A stretch of 64,000 nucleotides of DNA from Pseudoalteromonas sp. MM1 (GCF_030296835.1 NZ_AP027923.1:738571-802570); one strand, 5' to 3'; numbered from the stretch's first letter, positions 1 through 9,895 are shown. Numbers and translations: made by a program. The notes: generated by a model not told the origin, from the sequence alone.

Positions 1-10
1 ATTAACTCCT

Positions 11-3000
11 TTATAAAACTTCAACAGTGGAGTATCCACCACTTTTTTTACTTACATGTACTTGCGTGGCTACGCGTTCACTCATTTCACTCACATGCGA
101 TATAACCCCTACTTTACGGCCTTGTGCTTGTAATGAATCGAGCGCGTCCATAGCAACGCTGAGAGTTTCGCTATCTAACGTACCAAACCCTTCGTCAATA
201 AACAAAGAGTTGATTTGCACTTTATTTGACGAGAGCGATGCAAGCCCTAATGCCAGTGCTAGTGATACTAAAAATGATTCACCACCAGAGAGCGTATTAA
301 CCGAGCGCTGTTCATCCGCCATATCGCGGTCAATAATGGCTATATCGAGCGATTGCTCAATAGCAGTGAGCTCATAGCGTTTATTCAGAGTTTTTAAATG
401 GCTATTGGCATAATGCAGTAATATTTTAAGGGTTTGCGTTTGTGCTAAATTACGCATGGTTTTGCCGGTTGCATCGCCCAGCACTTTATTTAATAAGTGC
501 CATTGCTCTACCTGTTTTTTAAGTGTAGCAAGTTCAGCATGTTTGCCCTTAAGTGTTTTGGCGTTTTGATTGTGTTGCTCAAGCGCGGTATTAGTTGCAA
601 GCAAACTGTTTTGTAGCTCAGTTTGCTGATTAGCTAAAAACGTTTCTTGCTCTGCTAATTGGCTTTCGCTTTTTTCGGGTTTGTTAGTATTTTGGTGATC
701 TGTTTGCGCTTTTTGCTGTTGCTTAAGCGCTGCATTTGCATCTGTAAGTGCAGCTAAACGCTGCTCAAACTGCATTAATTGTGCTTTTATTTGCTCACTA
801 GTCAGAGTTAGTAAAATAGCGATCTGTTCATGATTTACCTCGCTATACTGCCCTTTAAAGTCGCTAAACCAGGCATTGTAGCGCTCTTCAAGTGTGCTTT
901 GCTCTTGAATTTGCTCTGCCAAGCGCTGCTCAATATTTTTAAGTGTTATAGCGTGCTCATCGCGTTTTTTAATTGCGCTGTCGTGGGCTTGTTGGCTTGT
1001 ATGTAACTCCTTTTGGCATTGCTCAAGCTGCGTATTTAGTTTTGCTTGGTAAGCATCGGCACTTAGCGACTCGTTGTTAAATAACGCAAGGCGCTCTGTG
1101 CGTGTGGTGTTTTGCAGTTGTTGCGCTTTGGCTAAATCGTCTTTTAAAACTTTAAGCGCCTGCTCACTTTTAGCAATTAACGGTGTGAGTTGCTGCAATT
1201 GCTGCTCAGCGCTGTCTTTTTGTTTTTGACTTTGTTCAAGCTGCGTTTGAGTTTGTTGGTACTGCTCAACCTGCTGGCTTAAATCGCGCATATTAAGCGT
1301 GTTGCTTTGCAACTGCTGCCAAAAGTCACTGTGCTCAAACTGTGCATTAAGCGTGCTGGTAAGTTCGCTAATTTGTGTACTTAGCTCTGCGTGTCTAGTG
1401 CTTATTTGGCCAAGCTTATTGGTTAATTCAACATGCTGATTATGCACTTGCTGCTGTGTATGTTGCTCAGTTTTTAAGTTATTTATTAGCTGATTTACTT
1501 TATCTTGCAGGGCTGTTTGCTGTTTTTGTGACTCAAAATAGCGCGACTTTTGCGTGCTAAGCTGCGTGTAGATTTCATCAAGCTGCTGTGCTGTTAACTC
1601 GTTAAGCTCTGTACGTGCCCCTTGCATTGTCGTTTTAATTTCTAGCTGCTTTGCCTGAGCGTTCTGTATAGCTTGGCTGTGTTGAGTATGTTCAGTGACA
1701 AGTATCGCATGTTGTGTTTGGTGCTGATGCAGCTTAGCTTGGGCGCTATCGACCTGCTGTTTAGCTTGGTTATAACTTGTTTCAAAATCGGCTATTAGGT
1801 TATTTAATTGCGGGTTTTGGCTGCTTGCATATGGGTGCTCTTTTGCACCGCACACAACACAGGGCTCGTTAGGAGTAAGCTGCGTACGTAAATGCTCTAC
1901 GTTTTCGCTAGCACGCAAGCGAGCTTGGTTTAATGCATATTCACTGTGCTTAAGTGCTTGCTCGCACGAGGCTAGGCTTTGTTGCAATGTTGCTTGTGTT
2001 TGCTCGCTGTGTAAAAGCTTGGCCGCAACCGCCGCTTGTTGTTGCGTGCTGTGTTTTATTTCTTGATTAAACTGCTGGTAGCGCAGGCGCTGATCTTTTA
2101 AATATTCAATATTTTTAAGTTTGCTATCGCATTGTTCAATATTAAATTGGCGTTGTTGCTCATTTAGCTGGTTAAGATCTGTTTGTTGCTGCGCTAGTTG
2201 TTGCTCGTGCAACGCTACTTTTTTAGTTTGCTCTGCTAAGAGCGCCGCTTGTTTAGTTTGCTCCTCTAACAGCTGTTTGTTTTGCGAAGCAGCGGCTTTT
2301 AGTTGCTCATTGGCACTTAAATATGTATTAAAGCTGTGTTGGTAATAATTCCAATCATTAGCCAGTGGCTTAAGCTGTGTGTGCTCGTTTAACCATGTTT
2401 GATACCCAGTGCTGAGTTTTGTTGCCTCATCAAGTGCTTTTTGGCTTTGCGTGTACTGCGTTTGTAATTCGCTAAGTTGCTGCTGCCCTTTTTCGCTTTG
2501 CTGAGTTAGGTTTTTAATGGTTTGTGCGTGTATAGCAATTTGGCTGTCGAGCTCGCGGGCTTTAGCAATAATAGGCTCAGCAGATTGCTTTTGCTCTTGC
2601 GCTGTTTTTAACTCGCTTTGCTTTGTTGTAAGTGTTGCGGTCTGCTCTTCTATAAGCGCTGCATGGTCAATCGCTATTAATTCGCTTATTTGCGTGCTAA
2701 GTGTTTTGTTTTGCGCCGTTAAATATTCATGACGTTTGCGGTTGTCTTTTATTTCAAGAGCGCTTTGTGCTTGCTTTGCTTGCTCACTTTGCTTTGCTAT
2801 TGCATCAAGCTGTTGCTGCGCGTGTTGTTGCTGCTTTATTGCGTGTTCAAGGGCTTGCGATAAGCTAGCGGCTTGCTTGTACCAATTTAAATTTTGCTCT
2901 GTTGTTGCATGCGTTTTTTTAGTTTGCTCAATTTTTTTAAGTAACTCATCGCGCAGGGTTTGTTTAGCAGTTAGCTCGTCATCGCTTAACAAGGTGTAGC

Positions 3001-3661
3001 TTGCCAGGCTTGCATTAAGTATTTCATATTTATCTTTTAGCGCTTTATTACGCTCAAAAATACGTTTACCAATTAAGCTAAATTTATCGGTGCCAGTTAA
3101 ACACTCTAAAAGTTGTGCGCGTTCATCGCCCGTGGCTTTTAAAAAGGCGGCAAATTCGTGCTGCGCTAATAATACCGCCCGCGAAAACTGATCAAAGCTT
3201 AGTCCTATTTTGCTCTCTACTACTTTTATGGTTTGGCTTTTATCAGCAATTAGGGTTTCATCGGGCAAGGTCACTAACGTATGTTCGGCTACTTTTAGCT
3301 TGCCTGTTGCCTTTTTGTGGGTACGTTGTATTGAATATCGTGCACGGTATAGTGCTTTGTCTTGCCCTATAAAATCAACTTCGGCAAAACCTTCCCATTT
3401 GCCTCGGCGTAATAAGTTACGCGCATCGTTTAATTTTATACTGTCGCCATTAAAATCAATTAAGTTGCCTTTATCACCTTTTAAGCGTGCAGTTTTGGTA
3501 TAAAGCGCTAAACAAATAGCGTCTAAAAAGGTACTTTTACCTGCGCCTGTGTCGCCGGTTATAGCAAATAAGCCTGCGTCTTTTAAAGGAGCTTGGGTAA
3601 AGTCGATTTCGGCATCGACTATTGAGGCTAAATTATGAATACGAACTGCGGTTATTTTCAT
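11..3661 (-). CDS. sbcC: SbcC, large subunit of the SbcCD (Mre11-Rad50-like) nuclease
   Basis: SbcC is an SMC/Rad50-like ATPase. It pairs with SbcD to cleave DNA hairpins and process DNA ends in the cytoplasm. The 1216-residue protein starts MKITAVRIHNLASI and has a Walker A (GDTGAGKST, residues 36-44). A very long Gln/Lys/Glu-rich coiled coil follows, with a central zinc hook CVVC at residues 601-604. The ABC signature LSGGE lies near 1124 and the Walker B FIDEGFG near 1154. Its length is slightly above the E. coli protein's. The ATG overlaps the sbcD stop in an ATGA, so translation is probably coupled and the order is sbcD-sbcC. The Gln-rich coiled coil is unusually long on glutamine runs but otherwise typical. 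The family call is secure from the motifs and the partner gene. Confidence 0.97.
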   Translation of the reverse strand: MKITAVRIHNLASIVDAEIDFTQAPLKDAGLFAITGDTGAGKSTFLDAICLALYTKTARLKGDKGNLIDFNGDSIKLNDARNLLRRGKWEGFAEVDFIGQDKALYRARYSIQRTHKKATGKLKVAEHTLVTLPDETLIADKSQTIKVVESKIGLSFDQFSRAVLLAQHEFAAFLKATGDERAQLLECLTGTDKFSLIGKRIFERNKALKDKYEILNASLASYTLLSDDELTAKQTLRDELLKKIEQTKKTHATTEQNLNWYKQAASLSQALEHAIKQQQHAQQQLDAIAKQSEQAKQAQSALEIKDNRKRHEYLTAQNKTLSTQISELIAIDHAALIEEQTATLTTKQSELKTAQEQKQSAEPIIAKARELDSQIAIHAQTIKNLTQQSEKGQQQLSELQTQYTQSQKALDEATKLSTGYQTWLNEHTQLKPLANDWNYYQHSFNTYLSANEQLKAAASQNKQLLEEQTKQAALLAEQTKKVALHEQQLAQQQTDLNQLNEQQRQFNIEQCDSKLKNIEYLKDQRLRYQQFNQEIKHSTQQQAAVAAKLLHSEQTQATLQQSLASCEQALKHSEYALNQARLRASENVEHLRTQLTPNEPCVVCGAKEHPYASSQNPQLNNLIADFETSYNQAKQQVDSAQAKLHQHQTQHAILVTEHTQHSQAIQNAQAKQLEIKTTMQGARTELNELTAQQLDEIYTQLSTQKSRYFESQKQQTALQDKVNQLINNLKTEQHTQQQVHNQHVELTNKLGQISTRHAELSTQISELTSTLNAQFEHSDFWQQLQSNTLNMRDLSQQVEQYQQTQTQLEQSQKQKDSAEQQLQQLTPLIAKSEQALKVLKDDLAKAQQLQNTTRTERLALFNNESLSADAYQAKLNTQLEQCQKELHTSQQAHDSAIKKRDEHAITLKNIEQRLAEQIQEQSTLEERYNAWFSDFKGQYSEVNHEQIAILLTLTSEQIKAQLMQFEQRLAALTDANAALKQQQKAQTDHQNTNKPEKSESQLAEQETFLANQQTELQNSLLATNTALEQHNQNAKTLKGKHAELATLKKQVEQWHLLNKVLGDATGKTMRNLAQTQTLKILLHYANSHLKTLNKRYELTAIEQSLDIAIIDRDMADEQRSVNTLSGGESFLVSLALALGLASLSSNKVQINSLFIDEGFGTLDSETLSVAMDALDSLQAQGRKVGVISHVSEMSERVATQVHVSKKSGGYSTVEVL

Positions 3662-4905
3662 AGTTGCTCTTGCTCCGTCAGCTCACTTATTACATCGTTT
3701 AACAGTGTTTTTAGCTCATCTGGTACAGCTTGGCCGGCCATATCTTTGTCGTTTGCAAAGGCTTGTTCTAATAAGTTTAATGGGTTGAGCATTTCAATTT
3801 CGCTTAAATCTTCAAATACGGCGCTGTTATCGTTTGTTGTAATTTGCTCTCGTACCCGTTCAATGCCGCAAAATTTTACGTTTTTACCTTCAAGTGCTTG
3901 CTCTATTTGTTCTCTAAAGGTGGTATCGGTATCACTTGATTTTAGTTTTACGCGTAAATAAGGGGCAATAGTATGTTGTGATATATCGAGCGCTTTAATT
4001 TGCTCGCATAAGTCGCTTAATGGCACGCACTCCCCTTTTGGTAAAATAATTACTTCAGCAGAGCGTGGAATGTAAAGGGGGTTTACAGATGTGCTAATAG
4101 TTTGTTTTTCATCACCTTTAAATTTTACTACATTAACTTGGTGTGTGTACTTACGCTCTGAAAACGACATAGGAATAGGCGTACCGCTGTAACGAATAAC
4201 GTCTTTTTTAGCGACTTGCTGCGCTTTGTGTAAATGCCCCAGTGCTACGTAGTCTGCCTTGTTACCAAATACACTGGCCGAAATAGACTCCTCCCCACCA
4301 ATCACTAAATTACGTTCTGAGTCACTTGAAATATCACCGCCTTTGGCATGTAAGTGCCCCATTACAATTAACGGCGAATTTTGCGCGTTAATGCTATAAG
4401 CGTGATCAAGGGCAAGCTTATAGGCTTTTTCAACGCCTTGTGCGTAACTAGGGCCGTTTTTAGTGTGACTGAGTGAACTTATATCGCTGGTACGTAAAAA
4501 GGGCATAGCGACGACTACAGCGCGTTTATTTTGCGTATTTATTTCAATCACGGTATTGGCTGGGTCCGTTACTTCAAAGCGCCCCACTACATGGGTGTCA
4601 AACTGAGCAAGTAATGGTTGCGCCGCTAATATACGATTTGCTGAGTCGTGGTTGCCGGCAATAATAACAACATGTAATTGCGGGCAACGCTTTTTAGCGT
4701 CTTTTATAAATTGGTAAAGCTGGTTTTCGGCGCTGGCACTCGGTGTGGCTGTATGATAAATATCGCCTGAAACTAAAAGTATATCTATGTGTTGCTCTAC
4801 AAGGGTGCTAAGTAGCCAAGTGAAAAACGCGGCGTGCTCATCACGACGGTCATGTTCATAAAATTGTTGGCCTAGGTGCCAATCTGAGGTGTGGAGAACT
4901 TTCAT
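3658..4905 (-). CDS. sbcD: SbcD, nuclease subunit of SbcCD
   Basis: This is the Mre11-family metallophosphoesterase that supplies the nuclease activity of SbcCD. The 415-residue protein begins MKVLHTSDWHLGQQF. It carries the calcineurin-like metal-binding motifs in order: DWHLG (residues 8-12), GDIYH, GNHDS, GHLHAKGG and LGHLHKA. A C-terminal capping domain follows. It is the first gene of the sbcDC operon, and its TGA overlaps the ATG of sbcC by 4 nt. The upstream gap to the next minus-strand gene is about 80 bp. Motifs and neighbour agree, so the assignment is firm. Confidence 0.97.
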   Translation of the reverse strand: MKVLHTSDWHLGQQFYEHDRRDEHAAFFTWLLSTLVEQHIDILLVSGDIYHTATPSASAENQLYQFIKDAKKRCPQLHVVIIAGNHDSANRILAAQPLLAQFDTHVVGRFEVTDPANTVIEINTQNKRAVVVAMPFLRTSDISSLSHTKNGPSYAQGVEKAYKLALDHAYSINAQNSPLIVMGHLHAKGGDISSDSERNLVIGGEESISASVFGNKADYVALGHLHKAQQVAKKDVIRYSGTPIPMSFSERKYTHQVNVVKFKGDEKQTISTSVNPLYIPRSAEVIILPKGECVPLSDLCEQIKALDISQHTIAPYLRVKLKSSDTDTTFREQIEQALEGKNVKFCGIERVREQITTNDNSAVFEDLSEIEMLNPLNLLEQAFANDKDMAGQAVPDELKTLLNDVISELTEQEQL

Positions 4906-4984
4906 ATTGCGCTCTTAAAAAACCATAAGAGCGCCAATATACCCAAGGCAAGTAAAGATGCAAGCCTCAGGGGGGGGCTTTAGT

Positions 4985-5221
4985 TTAGGTAAAACTATAT
5001 ATAGCAATAATAATGACAGGAAGCGCTAATAAAGCCAAACCAAGCGGCATTTTTAAACTTTTAGTTTGCTTTGCTTGCAATGCTTTTATGGCATTTGTTT
5101 CGTTACAGGCGGCTACTTTATCAATATAAAAATAACCTGAGTCTAGATACTGCTTACAACTTTGCTGATTTGCTGGAATGGCTATTAGCTCTTGTTGTTT
5201 TTTTAGGATATAAAAATCCAT
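4985..5221 (-). CDS. small tail-anchored membrane protein, paralog A
   Basis: Unrecognised 78-residue protein. It has a conserved-looking soluble part (MDFYILKKQQELIAIPAN..., with a CNETNAIKAL segment) and one C-terminal hydrophobic helix (LGLALLALPVIIIAIYSF). It is clearly paralogous to the next gene upstream at 5357-5593. Both start M(D/K)FYI(L/V)KK, share an (V)(A/S)ACN motif and end in one TM segment. The layout suggests a tail-anchored inner-membrane protein with its N-terminus in the cytoplasm. No function can be assigned. The existence of a second, diverged copy is the main evidence that the frame is real. Confidence 0.7.
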   Translation of the reverse strand: MDFYILKKQQELIAIPANQQSCKQYLDSGYFYIDKVAACNETNAIKALQAKQTKSLKMPLGLALLALPVIIIAIYSFT

Positions 5222-5356
5222 ACACCCACCACATTGCTTACTGGTAATAAGTACATATTTGAGAATAATTGTAACGATTTTATTATGCTCAAATAAAAAA
5301 AGTGGGCGATTTTAAATATAAAATGCACTAAATATCAACCTAAAATTTCACTATTT

Positions 5357-5593
5357 TTAATTTATCGTATAAATAGTTAATATTAGTGAGAACACGGCAA
5401 TATTTGCGCCAATTATTAGCCACTTTTTACTGTGTTTTTGTTCAGTAGATAGTCGTTTTAGTGCATCTTGCTTATTGCATGCCGACACCACATTAACATA
5501 CGAATATTGGTTTGATTCGTAGCGCTCTAGTAAGTCTTTATCAGCAGGGATAGCTTCGAGCTGATGATCTTTTTTTACAATGTAAAATTTCAT
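5357..5593 (-). CDS. small tail-anchored membrane protein, paralog B
   Basis: A 78-residue paralog of the gene at 4985-5221, in tandem on the same strand and separated from it by 135 bp. It reads MKFYIVKKDHQLEAIPAD..., has a VVSACNKQDALKRL segment aligned with VAACNETNAIKAL in paralog A, and ends in one TM helix (WLIIGANIAVFSLILTIY). The start is supported by an AAGGAGCC-like ribosome site just upstream on the minus strand. The function is unknown. Divergence with an identical length argues for selection on both copies. Confidence 0.7.
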   Translation of the reverse strand: MKFYIVKKDHQLEAIPADKDLLERYESNQYSYVNVVSACNKQDALKRLSTEQKHSKKWLIIGANIAVFSLILTIYTIN

Positions 5594-5975
5594 ATCGGGC
5601 TCCTTAAGTTAAAATTTGCTGATTAATTTGTATTGAACCTAAGTGCAATAAAACCGTTAAAGCAGTCCTAATACTAAAAATTTAAGCTCAATTTAAACAA
5701 CATATTTTTACACCTTAATTTAATCCTAAGCTAATGGCATGAATTAGGCCTGAACCCTTATAAATACAGGGTTTGTACCTTAAATAATACATTTTGTTTG
5801 GATACTTACTGTAAACCCCCTTTACAGTTTTAAAAACAGCTCAATTTACTGATTAAAAATGCATGTTAAAACAACGTGAATATTACCGTGTTTAATGGGC
5901 GGTTGGTCGCTAATTAATTGAACAAAAATAGTAACTTTGTCAAAGTACGCTCACAAAAATACACTAGGACTCATA
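5594..5975. other. intergenic region with one perfect palindrome
   Basis: Divergent intergenic stretch between the 78-aa membrane gene and the M1 peptidase gene. It is very AT-rich. Apart from the ACTGTAAA-CCCCC-TTTACAGT inverted repeat listed separately, no gene or RNA was recognised. It should contain both divergent promoters, but I could not pick a convincing -35/-10 pair. Confidence 0.5.
5808..5828. repeat. CTGTAAA palindrome, copy 1
   Basis: Perfect inverted repeat with 8-bp arms (ACTGTAAA / TTTACAGT) and a CCCCC loop, about 150 bp upstream of the M1 peptidase start. The same core recurs at 15141-15165 and 17363-17385. All three are intergenic. It could be a repeat-family hairpin or an operator; the sequence alone does not decide. 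Confidence 0.75.
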
Positions 5976-8408
5976 ATGAAAAAAACAGTTCTTACGCTAA
6001 GCGCGTTTGTGTTGCCTTTGGCAATGTCGAGCGCTGTGCTTGCGTCATCCGTTGAGCAAACTAAAGGCTCATTTGTTGATAAGTTTCGTCAGTTAGACGA
6101 AGCACTTCCTACCCCCAATGTTTATCGTAGTGCCGCAGGTGAGCCTGGCGAAAAATACTGGCAGCAGCGTGTTAATTACGACATAGATGTAAAGCTTGAC
6201 GAAAAAAAGCGTCGCTTAACAGCAAGCCAAAGTATCGAATATAAAAATAACTCGCCGCATACACTTAAGTATTTGTGGTTACAGTTAGATCAAAATATTT
6301 TTAAAAGCGACTCAATAGCCGAAACCACTAAAACATTTAAAAGTACGCTAAATAGTTTACCTGCGCAAAAACCGGCTAAATTGAGTTTAGGGGAGCTACG
6401 TCGTCAGCAATTTATGAGCGACAACGAGTTAGGCTATACAATTAGCAATGTAAAAGATGACAATGGTGAGGAGCTTCGCGTAACTGTGGTTGATACGCTG
6501 ATGCGTATCGATTTAAACGAGCCGCTAAAACCAGGCAAAGAAGTTGAGTTTAGTATGAACTTTGCTTTTAACATTGTTGAAGAAGATGCTGTAGGCGCAC
6601 GTTCTGGCTATGAGCACTTTGAAGAAGATGGCAACGATATATTTTTACTTGCGCAGTGGTTTCCGCGTTTAGCTGCGTACACCGATTACGAAGCATGGAC
6701 AAACAAGCCGTTTTTAGGCCGTGGTGAGTTTACCCTTGAGTTTGGTGATTACGATGTAGAAATTACTGTACCTGCTGATCATATTGTATCGGCAACAGGT
6801 AAGTTAGATAACGCAAGCAAGGTGCTTACTCGCACGCAGCGTAACCGCTTAGAAAAAGCCGAAACAGCAAAACGCCCTGTATTTATTGTTACTGAAGAAG
6901 AAGCACTCGAAAACGAAAAACAAGGTACCGATAAAACAAAAACGTGGCACTTTAAAGCAGAAAATGTGCGAGACTTTGCTTGGGCGTCGTCGCGTAAATT
7001 TATGTGGGATGCAAAAGGTTACCAGCAAGGTGGTGATGAACAGCCTTTAGTTATGGCTATGTCGTTTTACCCTAAAGAAGGTGGCGATTTATGGAAAAAA
7101 TATTCAACCGAATCTGTAGTACATACAATGGAAGTCTATTCTCGCTACTCATTTGACTACCCATACCCTGTGGCGCAATCGGTAAATGGCCCTGTTGGTG
7201 GTATGGAATACCCAATGATCACTTTTAATGGCCCACGTACAGAGCTTCAAGATGATGGCTCACGTACTTATTCTCAAGCTGAAAAACGCTTTTTAATTGG
7301 TGTGGTTATTCATGAAGTTGGCCATATTTACTTCCCTATGATTGTAAACTCTGATGAGCGCCAATGGACCTGGATGGATGAAGGTTTAAATAGCTTTTTA
7401 GATGGTGTTGCCGGGCGTGAATGGGATCCAACAATTCCATGGGGTGTTGAGCCACGTGACATCGTAAGTTACATGAAATCGCAAAACCAAGTACCTATTA
7501 TGACACAGTCAGACAGCGTACTGCGTTTAGGCCCAAATGCGTATACCAAGCCAGCTGCGGCGCTTAATATTTTACGTGAAGTTATTTTAGGTCGTGACTT
7601 ATTCGACTTTGCTTTTAAAGAGTACGCACAGCGCTGGAAGTACAAGCGCCCTACTCCAGCTGATTTTTTCCGTACCATGGAAGAAGCATCAGGTGTTGAT
7701 TTAGATTGGTTTTGGCGTGGTTGGTTTTACAGTACAGACCATGTAGATATCTCGTTAGATAAGGTTTATCAATTACGTTTAGATACCAAAAACCCTGATA
7801 TTGATTTTAAACGCCTACGCGATATTGAAGCTGATAAGCCAACATCACTATTTGTTAAGCGTAACCGTGAAGAAGGTAAAAAAACGTGGGTTGAGAAAAA
7901 CCCTGATATTACTGACTTTTACGACGAAAACGATCGCTTTACTGTTACCAATAAAGAACGTAACTCGTACAATAAATTTTTAAAAGGCTTAGAGCCGTGG
8001 GAGCGTAAAACGCTAGAGCGCGCGCTTGAAGAAGACAAAAATTACTATGTAATGGAGTTTTCTAACCTAGGTGGCTTGGTAATGCCTATTTTATTAGAGC
8101 TAACGTATGAAGATGGCACTAAAGAAGAACGTTACATTCCAGCCGAAATTTGGCGCCGTAACCATAAAAATGTACAAAAGCTTATTGTTACAGATAAGAA
8201 TAAGCCGCTTGTATCGGTAACCGTTGACCCGCGCTGGGAAACTGCCGATGTAGATGTTGAGAACAACAACTACCCTCGTCGTATTATTCCTTCACGCATC
8301 GAAGTGTATAAAAAGGAAAAGAGTAAAGCGAAAGTGAGTCGCGATATTATGCAAGACATTAAAACTGAGCTTAAAAAAGACGAGAAAAAAGATGAGGAGC
8401 AACAATAA
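5976..8408 (+). CDS. exported M1-family (gluzincin) metallopeptidase
   Basis: Zinc aminopeptidase-like enzyme, probably periplasmic or secreted. The 810-residue product begins with a signal peptide (MKKTVLTLSAFVLPLAMSS...VLA). The ATG at 5976 is preferred over the in-frame TTG at 5937 because it follows an AGGA ribosome site and gives a clean signal sequence. The gluzincin zinc motif HEVGH is at residues 446-450, and the third ligand, Glu, lies 18 residues after the second His at 469 (WMDEGLN). Upstream is GGMEYP, the place of the usual M1 GxMEN exopeptidase loop, here altered, so peptide specificity may differ from standard aminopeptidase N. The C-terminus is Lys/Glu-rich. It overlaps the next gene by 1 nt (TAATG). 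Confidence 0.93.
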   Translation: MKKTVLTLSAFVLPLAMSSAVLASSVEQTKGSFVDKFRQLDEALPTPNVYRSAAGEPGEKYWQQRVNYDIDVKLDEKKRRLTASQSIEYKNNSPHTLKYLWLQLDQNIFKSDSIAETTKTFKSTLNSLPAQKPAKLSLGELRRQQFMSDNELGYTISNVKDDNGEELRVTVVDTLMRIDLNEPLKPGKEVEFSMNFAFNIVEEDAVGARSGYEHFEEDGNDIFLLAQWFPRLAAYTDYEAWTNKPFLGRGEFTLEFGDYDVEITVPADHIVSATGKLDNASKVLTRTQRNRLEKAETAKRPVFIVTEEEALENEKQGTDKTKTWHFKAENVRDFAWASSRKFMWDAKGYQQGGDEQPLVMAMSFYPKEGGDLWKKYSTESVVHTMEVYSRYSFDYPYPVAQSVNGPVGGMEYPMITFNGPRTELQDDGSRTYSQAEKRFLIGVVIHEVGHIYFPMIVNSDERQWTWMDEGLNSFLDGVAGREWDPTIPWGVEPRDIVSYMKSQNQVPIMTQSDSVLRLGPNAYTKPAAALNILREVILGRDLFDFAFKEYAQRWKYKRPTPADFFRTMEEASGVDLDWFWRGWFYSTDHVDISLDKVYQLRLDTKNPDIDFKRLRDIEADKPTSLFVKRNREEGKKTWVEKNPDITDFYDENDRFTVTNKERNSYNKFLKGLEPWERKTLERALEEDKNYYVMEFSNLGGLVMPILLELTYEDGTKEERYIPAEIWRRNHKNVQKLIVTDKNKPLVSVTVDPRWETADVDVENNNYPRRIIPSRIEVYKKEKSKAKVSRDIMQDIKTELKKDEKKDEEQQ

Positions 8409-8899
8409 TGCGCTTTATGCTTATTATTGTTTGCCTTTTAGTTGCTGCGCCAAGTTTGGCGCATCAACTAAAGTCATCGGTTACTACGGTGCTTTTTAAT
8501 AAACGCACCCATAATATTGAGCTCATGCACCGTTTTTATCTACATGATACTGAGCATGCCGTAGCGCATTTATTTGATGGAAAAGCCGATATCATCAGCA
8601 ACAAGGCCGACCAACAACGTTTTGTTGACTATGTTGAGTCGCATGTTGCATTGCAAACCTTAAAAGGCGAGCCATTAACGCTTAGCCAAGTAGGTGCGCA
8701 AATTGATGGAAAGTTTTTTTGGGTGTATCAAGAAGCGCCTATCCCTAAAGGGATTGAAGGCATAAAAATGAGTAACGGGGCGTTGCGTGACTTATGGCCT
8801 TCACAAGTAAACATGGTAAACGTAGAAGGTAAAGGCAAGATTAAAACCCTTCATTTTACCCAAAACGATACTTGGCTCGAGGCTAAATTCGAGCAATAA
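8408..8899 (+). CDS. DUF6702-like exported protein
   Basis: A 163-residue protein with a signal peptide (MRFMLIIVCLLVAAPSLA). The sequence pattern (hydrophobic start, HQLKSSVTTVLFNKRTHNIELMHRFY-type N-terminal region, then a FFWVYQEAPIP segment) resembles the small DUF6702 family that accompanies exported M1-like peptidases in marine bacteria. Its ATG overlaps the peptidase stop (TAATG), so the two are co-translated. The role is unknown. By context it is a periplasmic accessory of the upstream metallopeptidase. Confidence 0.8.
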   Translation: MRFMLIIVCLLVAAPSLAHQLKSSVTTVLFNKRTHNIELMHRFYLHDTEHAVAHLFDGKADIISNKADQQRFVDYVESHVALQTLKGEPLTLSQVGAQIDGKFFWVYQEAPIPKGIEGIKMSNGALRDLWPSQVNMVNVEGKGKIKTLHFTQNDTWLEAKFEQ

Positions 8900-8913
8900 A
8901 TGCTTCCCCAACC

Positions 8914-8941
8914 TACGCGCACTGCAGTTTATGTGCGCGTA
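8914..8941 (+). terminator. hairpin after the M1 peptidase operon
   Basis: TACGCGCAC / GTGCGCGTA, a 9-bp perfect stem with a 10-nt loop, 15 bp after the stop of the upstream gene. It is followed by a pyrimidine-rich tract (TTCTCCTATTGTTT) rather than a clean U-run. Probable terminator. Confidence 0.65.
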
Positions 8942-9156
8942 TTCTCCTATTGTTTATGCTGTGTTCATTTTTGATCTGTTATTAATAACTGTTCGTAGAA
9001 TTTTAGTAATTAATTAGTGTTTATAAGGCTAAGTAATAGATAAGTGAATACTTTTCTAATAATTTGTTTGATAAACATTTGCTAAATTATTCTCATGAAG
9101 TAGAGTCATTATGTGTACACATGTTGTATTGATTTTTACCCCATTCAAGGAATGAT

Positions 9157-9774
9157 ATGAAAGCGCAAGTAGAGGCTATTCAAGGAGTTATCTTTGACTT
9201 AGATGGCACGTTAGTTTCGTCTGAGTTAGATTTTTCGCTTATAAAAGCACAAATAGGTTGCCCATGCGAGCAAGACCTACTTGATTATATTGCCCAGCTT
9301 CCTTCGCCCTATATGCGTGAAGAGGCAATGAATATAGTGCATCAACACGAACTGCAAGACGCACAGTGTGCCACTATATTGCCAGGTGTAACCGAAGCTG
9401 TTAATGCCCTTAAAGTCAAAAATATCCCCATGGCTATTGTGACCCGCAATTTTGATAAAGCGGCAGCAATAAAATTACAAAATAACCCGCTTCCCATTGA
9501 AACGGTTTTAACCCGTAGCGATGCGCCAGCAAAACCGGATCCCAGTGCGCTAAATGCAATTTCTACGCTTTGGAATATAAGCCCAAGCAATTTAGTGTAT
9601 GTGGGCGATTTTTTATACGATATACAAGCGGCGCATAATGCTAAAATGCGTGCGTGTTTGTACGCCCCCCAAGCTACTCCTATTTATGCTGATCAAGCAG
9701 ACTACGTTTTGCGCGACTTTACTGAGTTAGTAACTTTAGTTGAAAGTTATTCTAAAAAAGTTGAGTTATGTTAA
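9157..9774 (+). CDS. HAD-superfamily phosphatase (phosphoglycolate phosphatase-like)
   Basis: A 205-residue cytoplasmic hydrolase of the haloacid dehalogenase superfamily. Motif I FDLDGT has the nucleophile Asp14 and Asp16. Motif II is IVTRN, the motif III lysine is in PAKPDP, and motif IV is YVGDFLYD. A helical cap region sits between motifs I and II, as in subfamily I enzymes of the Gph/YjjG type. The substrate cannot be read from sequence. The start follows AAGGA (spacing suitable). The gene is alone between two intergenic gaps. Confidence 0.9.
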   Translation: MKAQVEAIQGVIFDLDGTLVSSELDFSLIKAQIGCPCEQDLLDYIAQLPSPYMREEAMNIVHQHELQDAQCATILPGVTEAVNALKVKNIPMAIVTRNFDKAAAIKLQNNPLPIETVLTRSDAPAKPDPSALNAISTLWNISPSNLVYVGDFLYDIQAAHNAKMRACLYAPQATPIYADQADYVLRDFTELVTLVESYSKKVELC

Positions 9775-9895
9775 ATAGGCTTTTAATAATATTTTCGTGT
9801 AATAATTCTCGCTTTATTTAAATTTCAAAACTAGCCCAATAGGGTTTGAATTGGTAAAATATTGGTAAAATTAACGTATTGATTAGAGGCACAAG

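Noticed and set aside
4950..4984. Terminator AAGCC...GGCTT after the small membrane gene
   Set aside because: The stem is only 5 bp with no U-run.
5937..5975. TTG start of the M1 peptidase
   Set aside because: It would put 13 residues before the signal peptide and lacks a ribosome site, unlike the ATG at 5976.
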